From positions 62,001 to 126,000 of the forward strand of contig NZ_FPAI01000005.1 of the NCBI RefSeq assembly GCF_900116255.1: a stretch of DNA of 64,000 nt, written 5' to 3'. Each line of letters begins with the position of its first letter. Within the stretch, counting starts at the first letter, position 1. This document shows, piece by piece, positions 33,851 to 42,949 of this stretch. The notes under the pieces were generated by a model that worked only from the letters and a program-made list of their open reading frames with translations, was not told where the DNA came from and did no database searches. Source of the stretch: Halolactibacillus miurensis (GTDB lineage Bacteria > Bacillota > Bacilli > Bacillales > Amphibacillaceae). The position numbers and the translations under genes are program-made.

Positions 33851-34294
33851 ATGCAAACCATTAACCCAAAGGCGTTACCCCCATTTATTCAACAAGAAAT
33901 GGATAAAATTGCGACGATGATCCGTCCATTAATGAAAAAAGTGTCGCTCTTTTATATGATTGGCTTGCCGCTCTTCATTGTAGGGGTCTTAAATATGGTG
34001 TTGCCGTTTCTTAGTTCCGAATTCAGTTCGATTTCGATGACGGCTCGTACGGTATATGCGCTCGTTGCGGCCGTTGGTCTCAGTTTGTTTAGAGAATCAC
34101 AGTTTTTGAAAAAACAAATGCACCAAATTGTAAAGCGTTATATCGCTGAACGCATTAAAAAAAGCCTTGTCATTGAAGAACATGAGAAAACACGCTACGT
34201 CACGCGAGTGAATAAACAAAAACAGATGGACTTGCCACTCTTCTTTCATTTTCTAACTGAAGAACATAAACGAAAAGAAAGACAATATAGGTAA
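33851..34294 (+). CDS. DUF5392 family membrane protein (YwnF-like)
   Basis: 147 residues with two membrane helices (about 35-58 and 68-86) between a helical N-terminus and a basic cytoplasmic C-terminal half. The layout fits DUF5392, typified by B. subtilis YwnF. Function unknown. GGGAGGAGG precedes the ATG, and a terminator follows, so it is transcribed alone. Confidence 0.7.
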   Translation: MQTINPKALPPFIQQEMDKIATMIRPLMKKVSLFYMIGLPLFIVGVLNMVLPFLSSEFSSISMTARTVYALVAAVGLSLFRESQFLKKQMHQIVKRYIAERIKKSLVIEEHEKTRYVTRVNKQKQMDLPLFFHFLTEEHKRKERQYR

Positions 34295-34300
34295 CGACTT

Positions 34301-34333
34301 AAACCAATCACGACGCTACGTGGTTGGTTTTTA
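34301..34333 (+). terminator. Terminator after the DUF5392 gene
   Basis: AAACCAATCACG (34301-34312) pairs with CGTGGTTGGTTT (34319-34330, one G-T pair), then T. Confidence 0.82.
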
Positions 34334-34457
34334 ATAGTTAAAACAAAGAAACGGCGGCATTGGTCGTAAAAATGTGTTTTTCTGTTGTTTTACATCGAAT
34401 GATACATTAAAATGGAAAGAGATAATCTAGTGAAAGTGCAAGAGATGAGGTGAGAGA

Positions 34458-34667
34458 ATGGATTTAATCAGAGCGGCGATGGCTGACCCATTTAATAATA
34501 TTTTAGGCCTATTTATTTATTTCTTAGCTGTTGTAGGCATTACCGTACTAACATTGACTTTATTGTTACATTTGATTCCTAATCCGTTATCAAGGCGTAT
34601 AAGAAGTGCGATTATCGGTACATTGACGGTCATCATTATTGTACTGTGGGTGTTGCTTGTTTTTTAA
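34458..34667 (+). CDS. Small two-helix membrane protein, unknown
   Basis: 69 residues: two long hydrophobic helices (about 15-38 and 50-68) joined by a basic loop (PNPLSRRIRSA), so both ends probably lie outside. No family recognised. GAGGTGAGAG lies ahead of the ATG, and a hairpin terminator follows, which supports a genuine single-gene unit just before the moxR operon. Confidence 0.65.
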   Translation: MDLIRAAMADPFNNILGLFIYFLAVVGITVLTLTLLLHLIPNPLSRRIRSAIIGTLTVIIIVLWVLLVF

Positions 34668-34678
34668 TAAGTACGGTG

Positions 34679-34717
34679 AATAAGTGGTCTTCGGCCATTT
34701 ATTTTTTTTGCTTTTTT
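34679..34717 (+). terminator. Terminator before the moxR operon
   Basis: AATAAGTGG (34679-34687) with CCATTTATT (34695-34703, one G-T pair), followed by a T run. Confidence 0.7.
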
Positions 34718-34743
34718 GTAACCGCATTCAACTATGTTATAAT
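34716..34743 (+). promoter_or_regulatory. moxR operon promoter
   Basis: TTGTAA (34716-34721) and TATAAT (34738-34743), 16 bases apart, 45 bases before the moxR start. Confidence 0.7.
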
Positions 34744-34788
34744 GGGATTGATTAATATGTTAAAAGAGTAAAATAAAGGAGTGAGGAC

Positions 34789-35745
34789 ATGGAAGTCACA
34801 GAAATAAAACCGATGATGGACCAGATTAGAAAAGAGATACATAAAGTGATGGTTGGTCAAGACGCGGCGATTGATTTAGTATTAATGAGCTTACTTGCCA
34901 ATCGTCATACATTATTAGAAGACGTGCCGGGTACAGGTAAGACGTTACTTGCCAAGACACTGGCTAAAGCGATTGATTGTTCGTTTAACCGAGTACAGTT
35001 TACCCCGGATTTATTGCCGAGTGACGTGATTGGTTCAACGATTTTCCGGCAAAAAGATGAAGTGTTTGAATTTAATCAAGGACCGATTTTTACGAATATC
35101 TTATTAGCCGATGAAATCAACCGGGCGACGCCAAGAACACAGTCAAGTTTATTGGAAGCAATGGAAGAACGTCAAGTCACCGTAGATCGAACCACCCACA
35201 CATTAGCTTCGCCTTTCTTCGTGTTAGCTACCCAAAATCCGCTTGAAAGTCAAGGGACCTTTCCGTTGCCTGAAGCACAACTGGACCGGTTTTTTATTAA
35301 AATCAGCTTAGGCTATCCAACGCATGACGATGCTTTAGCGGTACTGAAGCGATTTAAAACAGCGGATCCTTTAACAACGGTTGAGCCGGTTATTACAAAG
35401 GAGACGTTAATTGAAGCTCAAGCAGTTTTTACCGATGTCTATATCGACGAGGTCATGTATGACTATATCATTCATTTAACTGAAGCAACGCGACACCATG
35501 AAGCGGTGGAAGTTGGATTATCTCCAAGAGGGATGCAAAATCTATTGCGGGCGACGCTTAGTTACGCGGCAATTAAGGGGAGAGACTACGTGATACCAGA
35601 TGACGTGAAAGCAGTCTTTGGTCCTGTTGTGGCGCACCGCTTAAGTTTTGAACCCATGGCATCTGAACGACCTCTGGTCCTGGTAAAAGATATCCTTGAA
35701 AGTGTAGCAGCTCCAACAGAAGTTAAAGGTTCTGATTCAAAATGA
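34789..35745 (+). CDS. MoxR-family AAA+ ATPase
   Basis: 318 residues. Walker A VPGTGKT, Walker B LLADEINRA, sensor 1 LATQNP and the arginine finger region EAQLDRFF are all present, followed by the helical lid. MoxR ATPases act as chaperones that mature or activate partner complexes, often proteins with von Willebrand A or DUF58 domains; a DUF58 gene overlaps the end of this one by four bases. AAAGGAGTGAGG precedes the ATG. Confidence 0.92.
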   Translation: MEVTEIKPMMDQIRKEIHKVMVGQDAAIDLVLMSLLANRHTLLEDVPGTGKTLLAKTLAKAIDCSFNRVQFTPDLLPSDVIGSTIFRQKDEVFEFNQGPIFTNILLADEINRATPRTQSSLLEAMEERQVTVDRTTHTLASPFFVLATQNPLESQGTFPLPEAQLDRFFIKISLGYPTHDDALAVLKRFKTADPLTTVEPVITKETLIEAQAVFTDVYIDEVMYDYIIHLTEATRHHEAVEVGLSPRGMQNLLRATLSYAAIKGRDYVIPDDVKAVFGPVVAHRLSFEPMASERPLVLVKDILESVAAPTEVKGSDSK

Positions 35746-36830
35746 ATCTTGCCTGGCTGATTATCTTTGTTGTGGCGATTATTTATCTTCAAAGTGTTTT
35801 CTTTCAAAAGTTTGGTTTTAAAGGGCTCACGTATAACCGGTCATTTAATAAACAGACCGCATTTCCAAACGAAAAAATTGAAATTATTGATGAGATAACG
35901 AATCGAAAATTATTGCCGCTCCCTTGGGTGAGTGTTGAAGCGAAAATGAGTCGTTATCTTGTGTCTGTCGTTAATGAAGAGATCTTAGAAGAAGATGCGT
36001 TTCATCAAACGTTGTTCTCGCTATTACCTTATCAACAAATTAAGCGGCGCCACCATATGGTCGTTAAAAAACGCGGCGTCTATCATTTGGCCTCAGTTGC
36101 TCTTACTTTAGGAGATATGTTTGGTTTTAGCGATACCTATCAATCACACGAAACGACGGGTAAATTAATTGTTTATCCGAAACTGTACCGAAAAAACACG
36201 TTACCTGAAGATGTCCAAGTTTTTTTAGGTGAACATGCGGTGAATCGGTGGATTATTGACGACCCCTTTTTAAAAATTGGGACACGTGACTATCAAACAG
36301 GTGATGCCAGTCATAAAATCAACTGGAAACAAACAGCTAAAAGGCGAGACTTACAAGTGAATGAACATGACCATACGCGAGAACTTGACTTAACGATTGT
36401 ATTAAATGTTGATCAATCGGATGATATTTGGTTACCGGTCAATGATGATGCGCTATTTGAGGAAAGTATATCTATCGTTGGTTCCATGTTTTATCAACTC
36501 AATCAACAAGCGGCGCCGTTTCGTTTCTTAACAAATGCGGTCACAATCAACAATCGTCAGCCAGATTTAAATGATGTTCAATTGTTAGAGCAAGGCGTAG
36601 GGCAAGGCCACTATCAACAAGGATTAACCACGCTTAGTTACTTAATACCCGAACGTCAACATCATTTTAAACATGTCTTAGACTATTTGATCCGCCGTTC
36701 AACAGATGAAACACTCGTTATTCTAACACCAGTCATCACCGAAGTTATTACCACTCGCGTGGAGGCGTTAAAGAAAAACGGGAACCAGGTGACGCTGATT
36801 CTAATTAAGGCACCAAAGGAGGTGAGGTGA
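35742..36830 (+). CDS. DUF58 domain protein
   Basis: 362 residues: an N-terminal hydrophobic helix, a beta-rich stretch (about 30-150), and the DUF58 signature GTRDYQTGDASHKINWKQTAKRRDLQ near residues 184-209, then a VWA-like fold (LDLTIVLNVDQSD). It is the usual partner of the MoxR ATPase. The start ATG overlaps the moxR stop. Probable role in assembling an envelope complex; the partner is unknown. Confidence 0.88.
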   Translation: MNLAWLIIFVVAIIYLQSVFFQKFGFKGLTYNRSFNKQTAFPNEKIEIIDEITNRKLLPLPWVSVEAKMSRYLVSVVNEEILEEDAFHQTLFSLLPYQQIKRRHHMVVKKRGVYHLASVALTLGDMFGFSDTYQSHETTGKLIVYPKLYRKNTLPEDVQVFLGEHAVNRWIIDDPFLKIGTRDYQTGDASHKINWKQTAKRRDLQVNEHDHTRELDLTIVLNVDQSDDIWLPVNDDALFEESISIVGSMFYQLNQQAAPFRFLTNAVTINNRQPDLNDVQLLEQGVGQGHYQQGLTTLSYLIPERQHHFKHVLDYLIRRSTDETLVILTPVITEVITTRVEALKKNGNQVTLILIKAPKEVR

Positions 36831-38098
36831 TGTTTGGTCGCGCACTGTTTTTTAGTATGCTGGAAGCCTTCAGTCTCTTTCCAGTCTTTCTCTGGTTAAA
36901 TGCCTTACTATTTAACGGGGTGTTTGAGGGAGAACGCCTCTTATTGTATTTTCTGATTTATCCACTTGCGACCGCATTGAGTTATATGCATCATCATCTC
37001 GTCTCACGCATCGTTTATACGATAGGCATTTTAGCTCTATATGCTGCGATGATTGATTTTTCTTCACGTGCAGTGATGCTTAGTGTGGGGTTATTTATTG
37101 CGATAGCTGTCCAACGCGGCTTCTTATACCGCTTATCTGACGCTGAAGCGGTCTTTCCACGTACCTTAATGTGGACCGTTAGTCTGCCGAGTTATTTTGT
37201 CAGTTATTTTTTCTTTCAATCAAGCACATTAGAAGATTGGCTTGTTGGCAGTGCCATTATTTTGATAGTAGGGTTATTGTTGTTGACCAATCATGAGCAT
37301 TTGCAAGCAAAAGACCGACATCATGCTCATCAAAAAAGTATGTTAACAACGATTAAACGACAGAACTCTTTATATTTATTTGTCATTGTGATCGGTATCT
37401 TTCTACTTGTAAGGTACAATGTTGTGGCAGCTGGTATTGTTTTTCTTTTACGTCAATTGTTCTACTTACTCGGTCAAGGTGAACCGACAGAAGCCCCACC
37501 TGAAGAGAGCATGGGTCCGGTGGCGATGGATTTATCGAATATAGAGGTAAAGGACCCCTCACTGTTTGCACAAATCATGGACAAAGTATTAGAAATCTTA
37601 GCAATCGGTATTTTCTCGGTTGTTATACTCTTTTTAATCTACGTGTTATTGAAACGGCTACCGGGAATCGGCAAAAAAATTGAACGAGTTGTTGTCCGCC
37701 TTTATCACGTCTTATTTCATCGGCGGTTTCGAACAACCGATGTATCTACGGCTGCTTTTGAGGACGAAACACAACAAGTATTTCAGTGGCAAGCTTGGTT
37801 AAACAAGCGCAAAAATAGCTGGAAGAAAGCTGATAAAACGGTAAATTGGCGTGAATTAGATGTGAACAGTCAAGTGCGCTATTTGTTTAGACAACTAGTG
37901 GAAAAGGGAACGGCGATGGGTCTAGACTACAGAAAAAGCCAGACGGCTGCTGAGTATGTGTCGATGATGCCAGACGAATTATTTGACCAAGACGACTGGC
38001 AATCTCATGTGACAGAGTTGTATCAATTGGCGCGTTATTCCAAACATGATAGCCAATCGGTCGTAAGCTACCTGGAACAACTTGAGCGCCATCATTGA
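36830..38098 (+). CDS. Membrane protein with DUF4129-like C-terminus
   Basis: 422 residues. Six or so membrane helices fill the first 200 residues, a further one lies near 250-275, and the cytoplasmic C-terminus (about 340-420) has the VRYLFRQLVEKGTAMGLDYRKSQTAAEY pattern of DUF4129. In related operons this position is held by a transglutaminase-DUF4129 fusion; here I see no transglutaminase Cys-His-Asp set, so it is a shortened type. ATG 36830 follows AAAGGAGG by seven bases and overlaps the DUF58 stop. Confidence 0.75.
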   Translation: MFGRALFFSMLEAFSLFPVFLWLNALLFNGVFEGERLLLYFLIYPLATALSYMHHHLVSRIVYTIGILALYAAMIDFSSRAVMLSVGLFIAIAVQRGFLYRLSDAEAVFPRTLMWTVSLPSYFVSYFFFQSSTLEDWLVGSAIILIVGLLLLTNHEHLQAKDRHHAHQKSMLTTIKRQNSLYLFVIVIGIFLLVRYNVVAAGIVFLLRQLFYLLGQGEPTEAPPEESMGPVAMDLSNIEVKDPSLFAQIMDKVLEILAIGIFSVVILFLIYVLLKRLPGIGKKIERVVVRLYHVLFHRRFRTTDVSTAAFEDETQQVFQWQAWLNKRKNSWKKADKTVNWRELDVNSQVRYLFRQLVEKGTAMGLDYRKSQTAAEYVSMMPDELFDQDDWQSHVTELYQLARYSKHDSQSVVSYLEQLERHH

Positions 38099-38121
38099 AG
38101 TGATGCTTCGGATATGTTATA

Positions 38122-38143
38122 TTTATCTTGAAGTCAAGATAAA
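38122..38143 (+). promoter_or_regulatory. MhqR-like operator
   Basis: A perfect palindrome with 10-base arms (TTTATCTTGA at 38122-38131, TCAAGATAAA at 38134-38143) lies 54 bases before the hydrolase start. It resembles the MhqR box (TATCTcgAatTCgAGATA), whose repressor responds to quinones. A -10 candidate TATATT is just upstream. Confidence 0.65.
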
Positions 38144-38197
38144 AGGTTACGCGGACTTCATTCTTAACGCACAGAATTATTTGAGAGGAGTCGAATC

Positions 38198-38809
38198 ATG
38201 AAACATCTCTTTATTGAAAAAGATAAACAAAAACCTGTCTTTTTATTGCTGCACGGGACAGGAGGAACAGAACGTGATTTAATACCGGTTGCTGAACATA
38301 TAGACCCTGACGCCTCCATTTTATCAGTCAGAGGCAATGTGAATGAAAATGGTATGGCCCGATACTTTAAACGGTTACGTGAAGGTGTTTTTGATGAGGA
38401 AAGCCTCGTGTCAGAAACAGAGACGCTTCATCAATTTTTAAATCAAGCAGCGAAAGAATATGACTTTGATCGACAAAAACTTGTCGCTTTAGGCTATTCG
38501 AATGGGGCTAACATTGCAGGGAGTTTACTGATGCATTATGAACATAGTTTAAGAAAAGCGATGCTCCTGCACCCAATGGTACCAAGACGCGGGATTGCTT
38601 ATCCAACACAAGACAAAGTCAAGGTTTTTATCGGAGCGGGTCATAATGATCCACTCGTAGATAAAAGTGAAACAGAAGAATTAGTCGGTCTCTTTGAAGG
38701 ACAAGGCATCGATGTATCGGTGACCTACACCAATCATGGACATGCGCTCTCAAATGAAGAAATAGCGAGCGCTAAAGCGTGGTATGAACAAAATGTGGTA
38801 CATGAATGA
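38198..38809 (+). CDS. mhqD: MhqD-like alpha/beta hydrolase
   Basis: 203 residues, phospholipase/carboxylesterase family. Oxyanion region LLHGTGGTERD, nucleophile elbow GYSNGA (Ser near residue 109), Asp in GAGHNDPLV and His in TNHGHAL make a complete triad. B. subtilis MhqD is a quinone- and diamide-induced hydrolase of the MhqR regulon; an MhqR-like palindrome stands in front of this gene too, which strengthens the assignment. Here it is alone, without the dioxygenase or azoreductase partners seen in other regulon members. Confidence 0.8.
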   Translation: MKHLFIEKDKQKPVFLLLHGTGGTERDLIPVAEHIDPDASILSVRGNVNENGMARYFKRLREGVFDEESLVSETETLHQFLNQAAKEYDFDRQKLVALGYSNGANIAGSLLMHYEHSLRKAMLLHPMVPRRGIAYPTQDKVKVFIGAGHNDPLVDKSETEELVGLFEGQGIDVSVTYTNHGHALSNEEIASAKAWYEQNVVHE

Positions 38810-38833
38810 TAAATAAGAGCTGATCAACTTATG

Positions 38834-38871
38834 AACACTTACAGAAGCATCTCTTCTGTAAGTGTTTTTTG
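38834..38871 (+). terminator. Terminator after the mhqD-like gene
   Basis: Perfect 14-base stem AACACTTACAGAAG (38834-38847) with complement at 38853-38866, then T. Confidence 0.9.
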
Positions 38872-38948
38872 GTGCGCTTTTTAACTTTTTAAAAGCTATA
38901 AAGTTAGGTCCTATTTTGTGAAAATATAAAATAATATTAAAATAGGTC

Positions 38949-39004
38949 TTTACAAATAGCATTTATATACTATACTAATAAGTGTACTACTTGAACTAAT
39001 ACAG
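38949..39004 (+). promoter_or_regulatory. Promoter and candidate operator of the GntR-ABC operon
   Basis: TTTACA (38949-38954) and TATACT (38971-38976) are 16 bases apart. Around the expected start of transcription is an imperfect inverted repeat, GTGTACTA (38982-38989) and TAATACAG (38997-39004), six of eight positions matched. Autorepression by the YtrA-like protein through this site is likely. Confidence 0.55.
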
Positions 39005-39086
39005 TTAATACACGTCATACAGTTAAGGTATAAATAGATGATCTCTAAGCATCATAAGTGGATGAGTGAAGGAAGGGGTGAGCCAA

Positions 39087-39476
39087 GTGTTTGATATTGA
39101 TTTGCGCAGCCGGGATCCCATTTATCAGCAGCTTGTTGATAAATTTAAACAATTGATTATGAATCATATTTTAGAACCAGATGAAAAACTGCCATCCGTT
39201 CGTCAATTGGCTGAAGAGTTAACGGTGAACCCTAATACAATTCAAAAAGCTTACCGTCAATTGGAACAAGAAAATTTTATTTACTCAGTTAAAGGACGGG
39301 GTAGTTTTGTCCAAGTTCTTGAAAGTAATGTCGCGAGTGAAAAAATTCAAGACATTCGTAAAGATTTTGAGCACTTGTTAAAAGAAGCGTTGTTTCTTGG
39401 TGTAGAGGAAACAACATTGATTGAATGGGTTCAATCCGTTACAAAGAAAGCGAAGGAGGTAAGTGAAGATGATTAA
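39087..39476 (+). CDS. YtrA-subfamily GntR transcriptional repressor
   Basis: 129 residues: FDIDLRSRDPIYQQLVD and a winged helix with LPSVRQLAEELTVNPNTIQKAYRQLE, followed by a short helical C-terminus of about 50 residues, the YtrA subtype. Such repressors control the ABC transporter genes they precede and are often induced by cell-wall antibiotics. GTG 39087 is preferred, eight bases after a GGGG ribosome site; earlier GTGs at 39066 and 39078 add unrelated residues. Its end overlaps the ATPase start. Confidence 0.87.
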   Translation: MFDIDLRSRDPIYQQLVDKFKQLIMNHILEPDEKLPSVRQLAEELTVNPNTIQKAYRQLEQENFIYSVKGRGSFVQVLESNVASEKIQDIRKDFEHLLKEALFLGVEETTLIEWVQSVTKKAKEVSEDD

Positions 39477-40365
39477 TGTGAGACAGGTACAGAAAAAATT
39501 CGAAAAAGAGCTTGTGGTTAATATAGATGAAGTGACGATTGAGCAAGGGACGATTTATGGCTTACTCGGATCTAATGGGGCGGGAAAAACAACGTTTCTG
39601 AAAATGTTATCAGGTATCATCAAACCAACGTCAGGCACGATTGTATTTGAAGACGAACCCATCTACGAGAATAAAAGATTGAAAGAACGTGTGATTTTCA
39701 TTCCAGATCAACCGTTTTTCTTTCAACATTACTCAATTAAGCAACTAGCTGACTTTTACCGGGAACAATATCCATCGTTTAATGAAGCACGGTTTAATGA
39801 ATGCGAGCGGATTTTTAAACTCGATACCAAGAAAAAAGTGCATACTTTCTCAAAAGGGATGCAGCGCCAAGTATCTTTTTGGCTCGCGCTATCCGCGATG
39901 CCGGATTACTTAATCTTGGATGAACCGTTTGATGGGCTAGATGCCGTTGTGAGAAAGAAAATAAAAAACTTAATTGTCCGTGACGTTGCTGAGCGCAATA
40001 TGACCGTATTGATTTCATCACATAACTTGCGCGAAGTTGAAGATCTATGTAACTACATCGGCATTATTCACCGCGGTAAATATGTCATACACCGTGATAT
40101 TGATGATTTGAAGACGGATGTGCATAAAGTTCAGATTGCTTATAAAACAGCACCTGACGATTTATTTGATGCCTTTAACGTGTTACATCATGAATCAAGA
40201 GGTTCTGTTCATATGTTTATTATAAAAGGTGACTTAGATATAATTGAAGGCTATATTCATACGACGTCACCAATCTTATATGATATTTTACCACTGACAC
40301 TAGAAGAAATATTTGTGTATGAAATGGAGGGGATTGGCTATGCGATGGATCACGTCTTGGTGTAA
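39469..40365 (+). CDS. ABC transporter ATPase (YtrB/CcmA type)
   Basis: 298 residues with Walker A GSNGAGKTT, signature FSKGMQRQV, Walker B LILDEPFDGLD and switch His SSHNLREVE. The C-terminal extension (about 205-298) is common in exporters of this class. ATG 39469, nine bases after AAGGAGG, overlaps the repressor stop; its own end overlaps the permease gene. Together with the permease and repressor it forms a YtrA-type unit. Confidence 0.9.
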   Translation: MINVRQVQKKFEKELVVNIDEVTIEQGTIYGLLGSNGAGKTTFLKMLSGIIKPTSGTIVFEDEPIYENKRLKERVIFIPDQPFFFQHYSIKQLADFYREQYPSFNEARFNECERIFKLDTKKKVHTFSKGMQRQVSFWLALSAMPDYLILDEPFDGLDAVVRKKIKNLIVRDVAERNMTVLISSHNLREVEDLCNYIGIIHRGKYVIHRDIDDLKTDVHKVQIAYKTAPDDLFDAFNVLHHESRGSVHMFIIKGDLDIIEGYIHTTSPILYDILPLTLEEIFVYEMEGIGYAMDHVLV

Positions 40366-42277
40366 AAAAGAATTAACCAAACAAAATTTTAGATTAGCAG
40401 GCTGGCTCTCTGTTGGATATTTTATCGTTTTATTTTTAAGTATCGTGATAGGACAAATCGATCGGTTTTCCCATATTAATAAAAACCCAAGCAATTATTA
40501 CTATTATGATAATTTAATGATACACGGGGGATTTATTCCGGCCGTCCTTCTATTTATTATGCCGACATTAACTGCACTTGTCTTGTTTCGTTATCTACAT
40601 AAGCAAGATGCCAGTGACTTTATTCATAGCTTACCAAGCACCCGAAAGACGATTTACTTGCACCATACGGTCTTTGGTATATTCAGCATCTTAATACCGC
40701 AAATTCTAACATATATCAGTCTTTTTATTGTGGATCAAGCAATGGATCATCAGAATTTGCTTGATTTGGCTGATATTAACCGTTGGTTTCACTTAAGTGC
40801 TTCAACAGGCCTTATCGTCTTTGCGGTTAGTGTGTTTGTGGCTATGTTGACAGGGGTTACGCTCGTTCAACTGATTTTCACGTATATTTTCTTATTCTTA
40901 CCAGTCGGTTTAACATTTCTAGTGGTATTCAATATGCATTATGCCTTGCCAGGTCTATCGATGAATTATCTCGTAGAGGATGTGATTATTCACTTTTCAC
41001 CCCTGACAGATTTAGAGCACGTGTTTATGGAAACTGATATGAACTGGACAAAAGTGATGATTTATTACGGGCTTGCGCTAACCATACTCGTTTTCAGTTA
41101 TTTTCTATACAAGCGTCGTCCCGTTGAATCAGCCAACCAAGCGATTGCGTTCCATTCGTTGAAACCAATTTTTATCTACAGTTTTACTAGTAGCTTTACA
41201 CTCATAGGTGGGATGTATTCAGGTATCTTTCAATATGAATTACCCATACTCTTTTTAATGTATATCATTTTTTCAGTGATTGGTTATTACATTAGTCAAA
41301 TGATTGTTGAGAAAACATGGCGTGTATTTGGGAAAGTGAAACAATTGGGTTACTTTTTTGTTGTTGCGGCGTTAGTAATGATTGGCTTTAGCTTAGACGT
41401 GACAGGTTTTGTTCATCGTGTACCAGACCCTGATAAGGTTAAGGAAGTCTACGTGATTGATGATGATTATAATTTTACTGAGCGCGTAAACTATTACGGT
41501 AGACAACCTGGGTTCAATGACCCCGAAGATATAAAAAACATTCAAGCCCTTCATGAAGATTTAATCGACTCAGTCGAGCGTCATGACTTTTTAAATTATT
41601 ATCGTTCAATTAAGATTGTGTACATTCTAGAGAATGGTTCTGAGATGGTTAGAGAATATAGTTTGGATGATGAAGAGTTTGAGCTATACGAGAACTATCA
41701 CATCACCAACCATCCGATGTACCGCCGCTACAGTGAACCGTTGTTTTATATAAATCCAGCAAAAGCAAATAAAATTGAGGTTAAGTCTGAACATTATAAC
41801 TATAAAGAATTAAAGATAACGAATCGCGATCAGATAATCGAGCTCATTGAACGCTTGCGTCAAGATACGTTGGCCTTACCCCAGGAAGATCATCTTAACT
41901 ATATGATGAATTACCTAACAATCCATACTCCTGGTGAACAAGAAGTCTATATTAACTTAGCATATGAATATGAATCAACTTTACAATGGCTTGACGAACA
42001 AGGTTTAACAAAAGAAGCGTTAATTCTAACGGAGGATGTAGAAAGAATCGTTATCACGCCGTATAAAGAGGATTTATATCATGAGGCGGCGAGCTATGAA
42101 ACAGCCTTTACTGATGATGAACGGACTATTTATACATCACCGGAAGCGATTGATCAATTGCTTAGACAAATGACAGCCGGCACAGGTGAACCCACTTATA
42201 TGATGATGGTTTATTTAAAACAACTGAGTGAACCGTTGATGCGATCACTTGATGAAACGATTGTCTTTCCAGAATAA
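40340..42277 (+). CDS. ABC-2 type permease with large soluble C-terminal domain (DUF6449-like)
   Basis: 645 residues. About eight membrane helices lie in the first 370 residues, starting with KKELTKQNFRLAGWLSVGYF, then a soluble region of about 270 residues that faces outward if the last helix (FFVVAALVMIGFSL) exits. The soluble part is highly charged and has no enzymatic motif I know; it may sense or bind the substrate. ATG 40340 is seven bases after GGAGGGG and lies inside the ATPase gene. The export substrate is unknown; YtrA-type systems respond to peptide antibiotics. Confidence 0.8.
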   Translation: MRWITSWCKKELTKQNFRLAGWLSVGYFIVLFLSIVIGQIDRFSHINKNPSNYYYYDNLMIHGGFIPAVLLFIMPTLTALVLFRYLHKQDASDFIHSLPSTRKTIYLHHTVFGIFSILIPQILTYISLFIVDQAMDHQNLLDLADINRWFHLSASTGLIVFAVSVFVAMLTGVTLVQLIFTYIFLFLPVGLTFLVVFNMHYALPGLSMNYLVEDVIIHFSPLTDLEHVFMETDMNWTKVMIYYGLALTILVFSYFLYKRRPVESANQAIAFHSLKPIFIYSFTSSFTLIGGMYSGIFQYELPILFLMYIIFSVIGYYISQMIVEKTWRVFGKVKQLGYFFVVAALVMIGFSLDVTGFVHRVPDPDKVKEVYVIDDDYNFTERVNYYGRQPGFNDPEDIKNIQALHEDLIDSVERHDFLNYYRSIKIVYILENGSEMVREYSLDDEEFELYENYHITNHPMYRRYSEPLFYINPAKANKIEVKSEHYNYKELKITNRDQIIELIERLRQDTLALPQEDHLNYMMNYLTIHTPGEQEVYINLAYEYESTLQWLDEQGLTKEALILTEDVERIVITPYKEDLYHEAASYETAFTDDERTIYTSPEAIDQLLRQMTAGTGEPTYMMMVYLKQLSEPLMRSLDETIVFPE

Positions 42278-42338
42278 CTGTCTTAAACGTTCCTAATCTA
42301 ACGAAAAAACATCAAAAAATAAAAAGGAGGTGATCACC

Positions 42339-42875
42339 ATGGAAGCTGTTGCGATGAAAGAAACATCACTGGATATTCACCATCTCTTTAGCTATTATCA
42401 AGAAATGGTCTATGTAGCAAAACGGGTCGTCTATGATTACCAAAAGGCTGAAGATGTGGTACAAGAGGCACTGATGAAAGCGATGCGGTCCTACCAACAC
42501 TTAAAAGAACAAGACAAAGTAAAAGCGTGGTTCCGTACCATCGTGATTCGAACCGCGATTGATACGTATCGAAAAGAGAAAAAAAAAGAACTTGTATCTT
42601 TTGACGTTTTAACAGAACAAGGTATTGAGCTTTGTTATTGCGATGATACGGTTGAAAAATCAGTGACATTTCAATGTATGTACCAAGAAGTGCATAACTT
42701 GCTCGATGATTTATCACCAAAGCTTAAAGAGGTGATCACGTTAAAATATGAAGATGATTTAAGTGATCAACAAATTGCGGACACGCTGGGTATTTCATTA
42801 TCAGCAGCTAAAACCCGTATTCACCGAGCCAGAAAACAATTGACAGAATTACGTGAGCAATCGTTATGTCTTTAA
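42339..42875 (+). CDS. ECF-type RNA polymerase sigma factor
   Basis: 178 residues: sigma region 2 with AEDVVQEALMKAMRSYQHLKE and region 4 with LSDQQIADTLGISLSAAKTRIHRA. The Start at 42339 follows AAAGGAGGTGAT. There is no adjacent gene that looks like a classical anti-sigma factor with a zinc-binding motif; only a 45-residue peptide follows. It lies 61 bases after the ABC permease gene and may be co-transcribed with it, tying envelope-stress transport to a sigma switch. Confidence 0.88.
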   Translation: MEAVAMKETSLDIHHLFSYYQEMVYVAKRVVYDYQKAEDVVQEALMKAMRSYQHLKEQDKVKAWFRTIVIRTAIDTYRKEKKKELVSFDVLTEQGIELCYCDDTVEKSVTFQCMYQEVHNLLDDLSPKLKEVITLKYEDDLSDQQIADTLGISLSAAKTRIHRARKQLTELREQSLCL

Positions 42876-42949
42876 AAAAATAGGTAAAGCTTTCATCTTA
42901 TAGTTTAACCTCTTTCCGGACAAACTAACCGGTAAAGGAGGTGAAAGTG

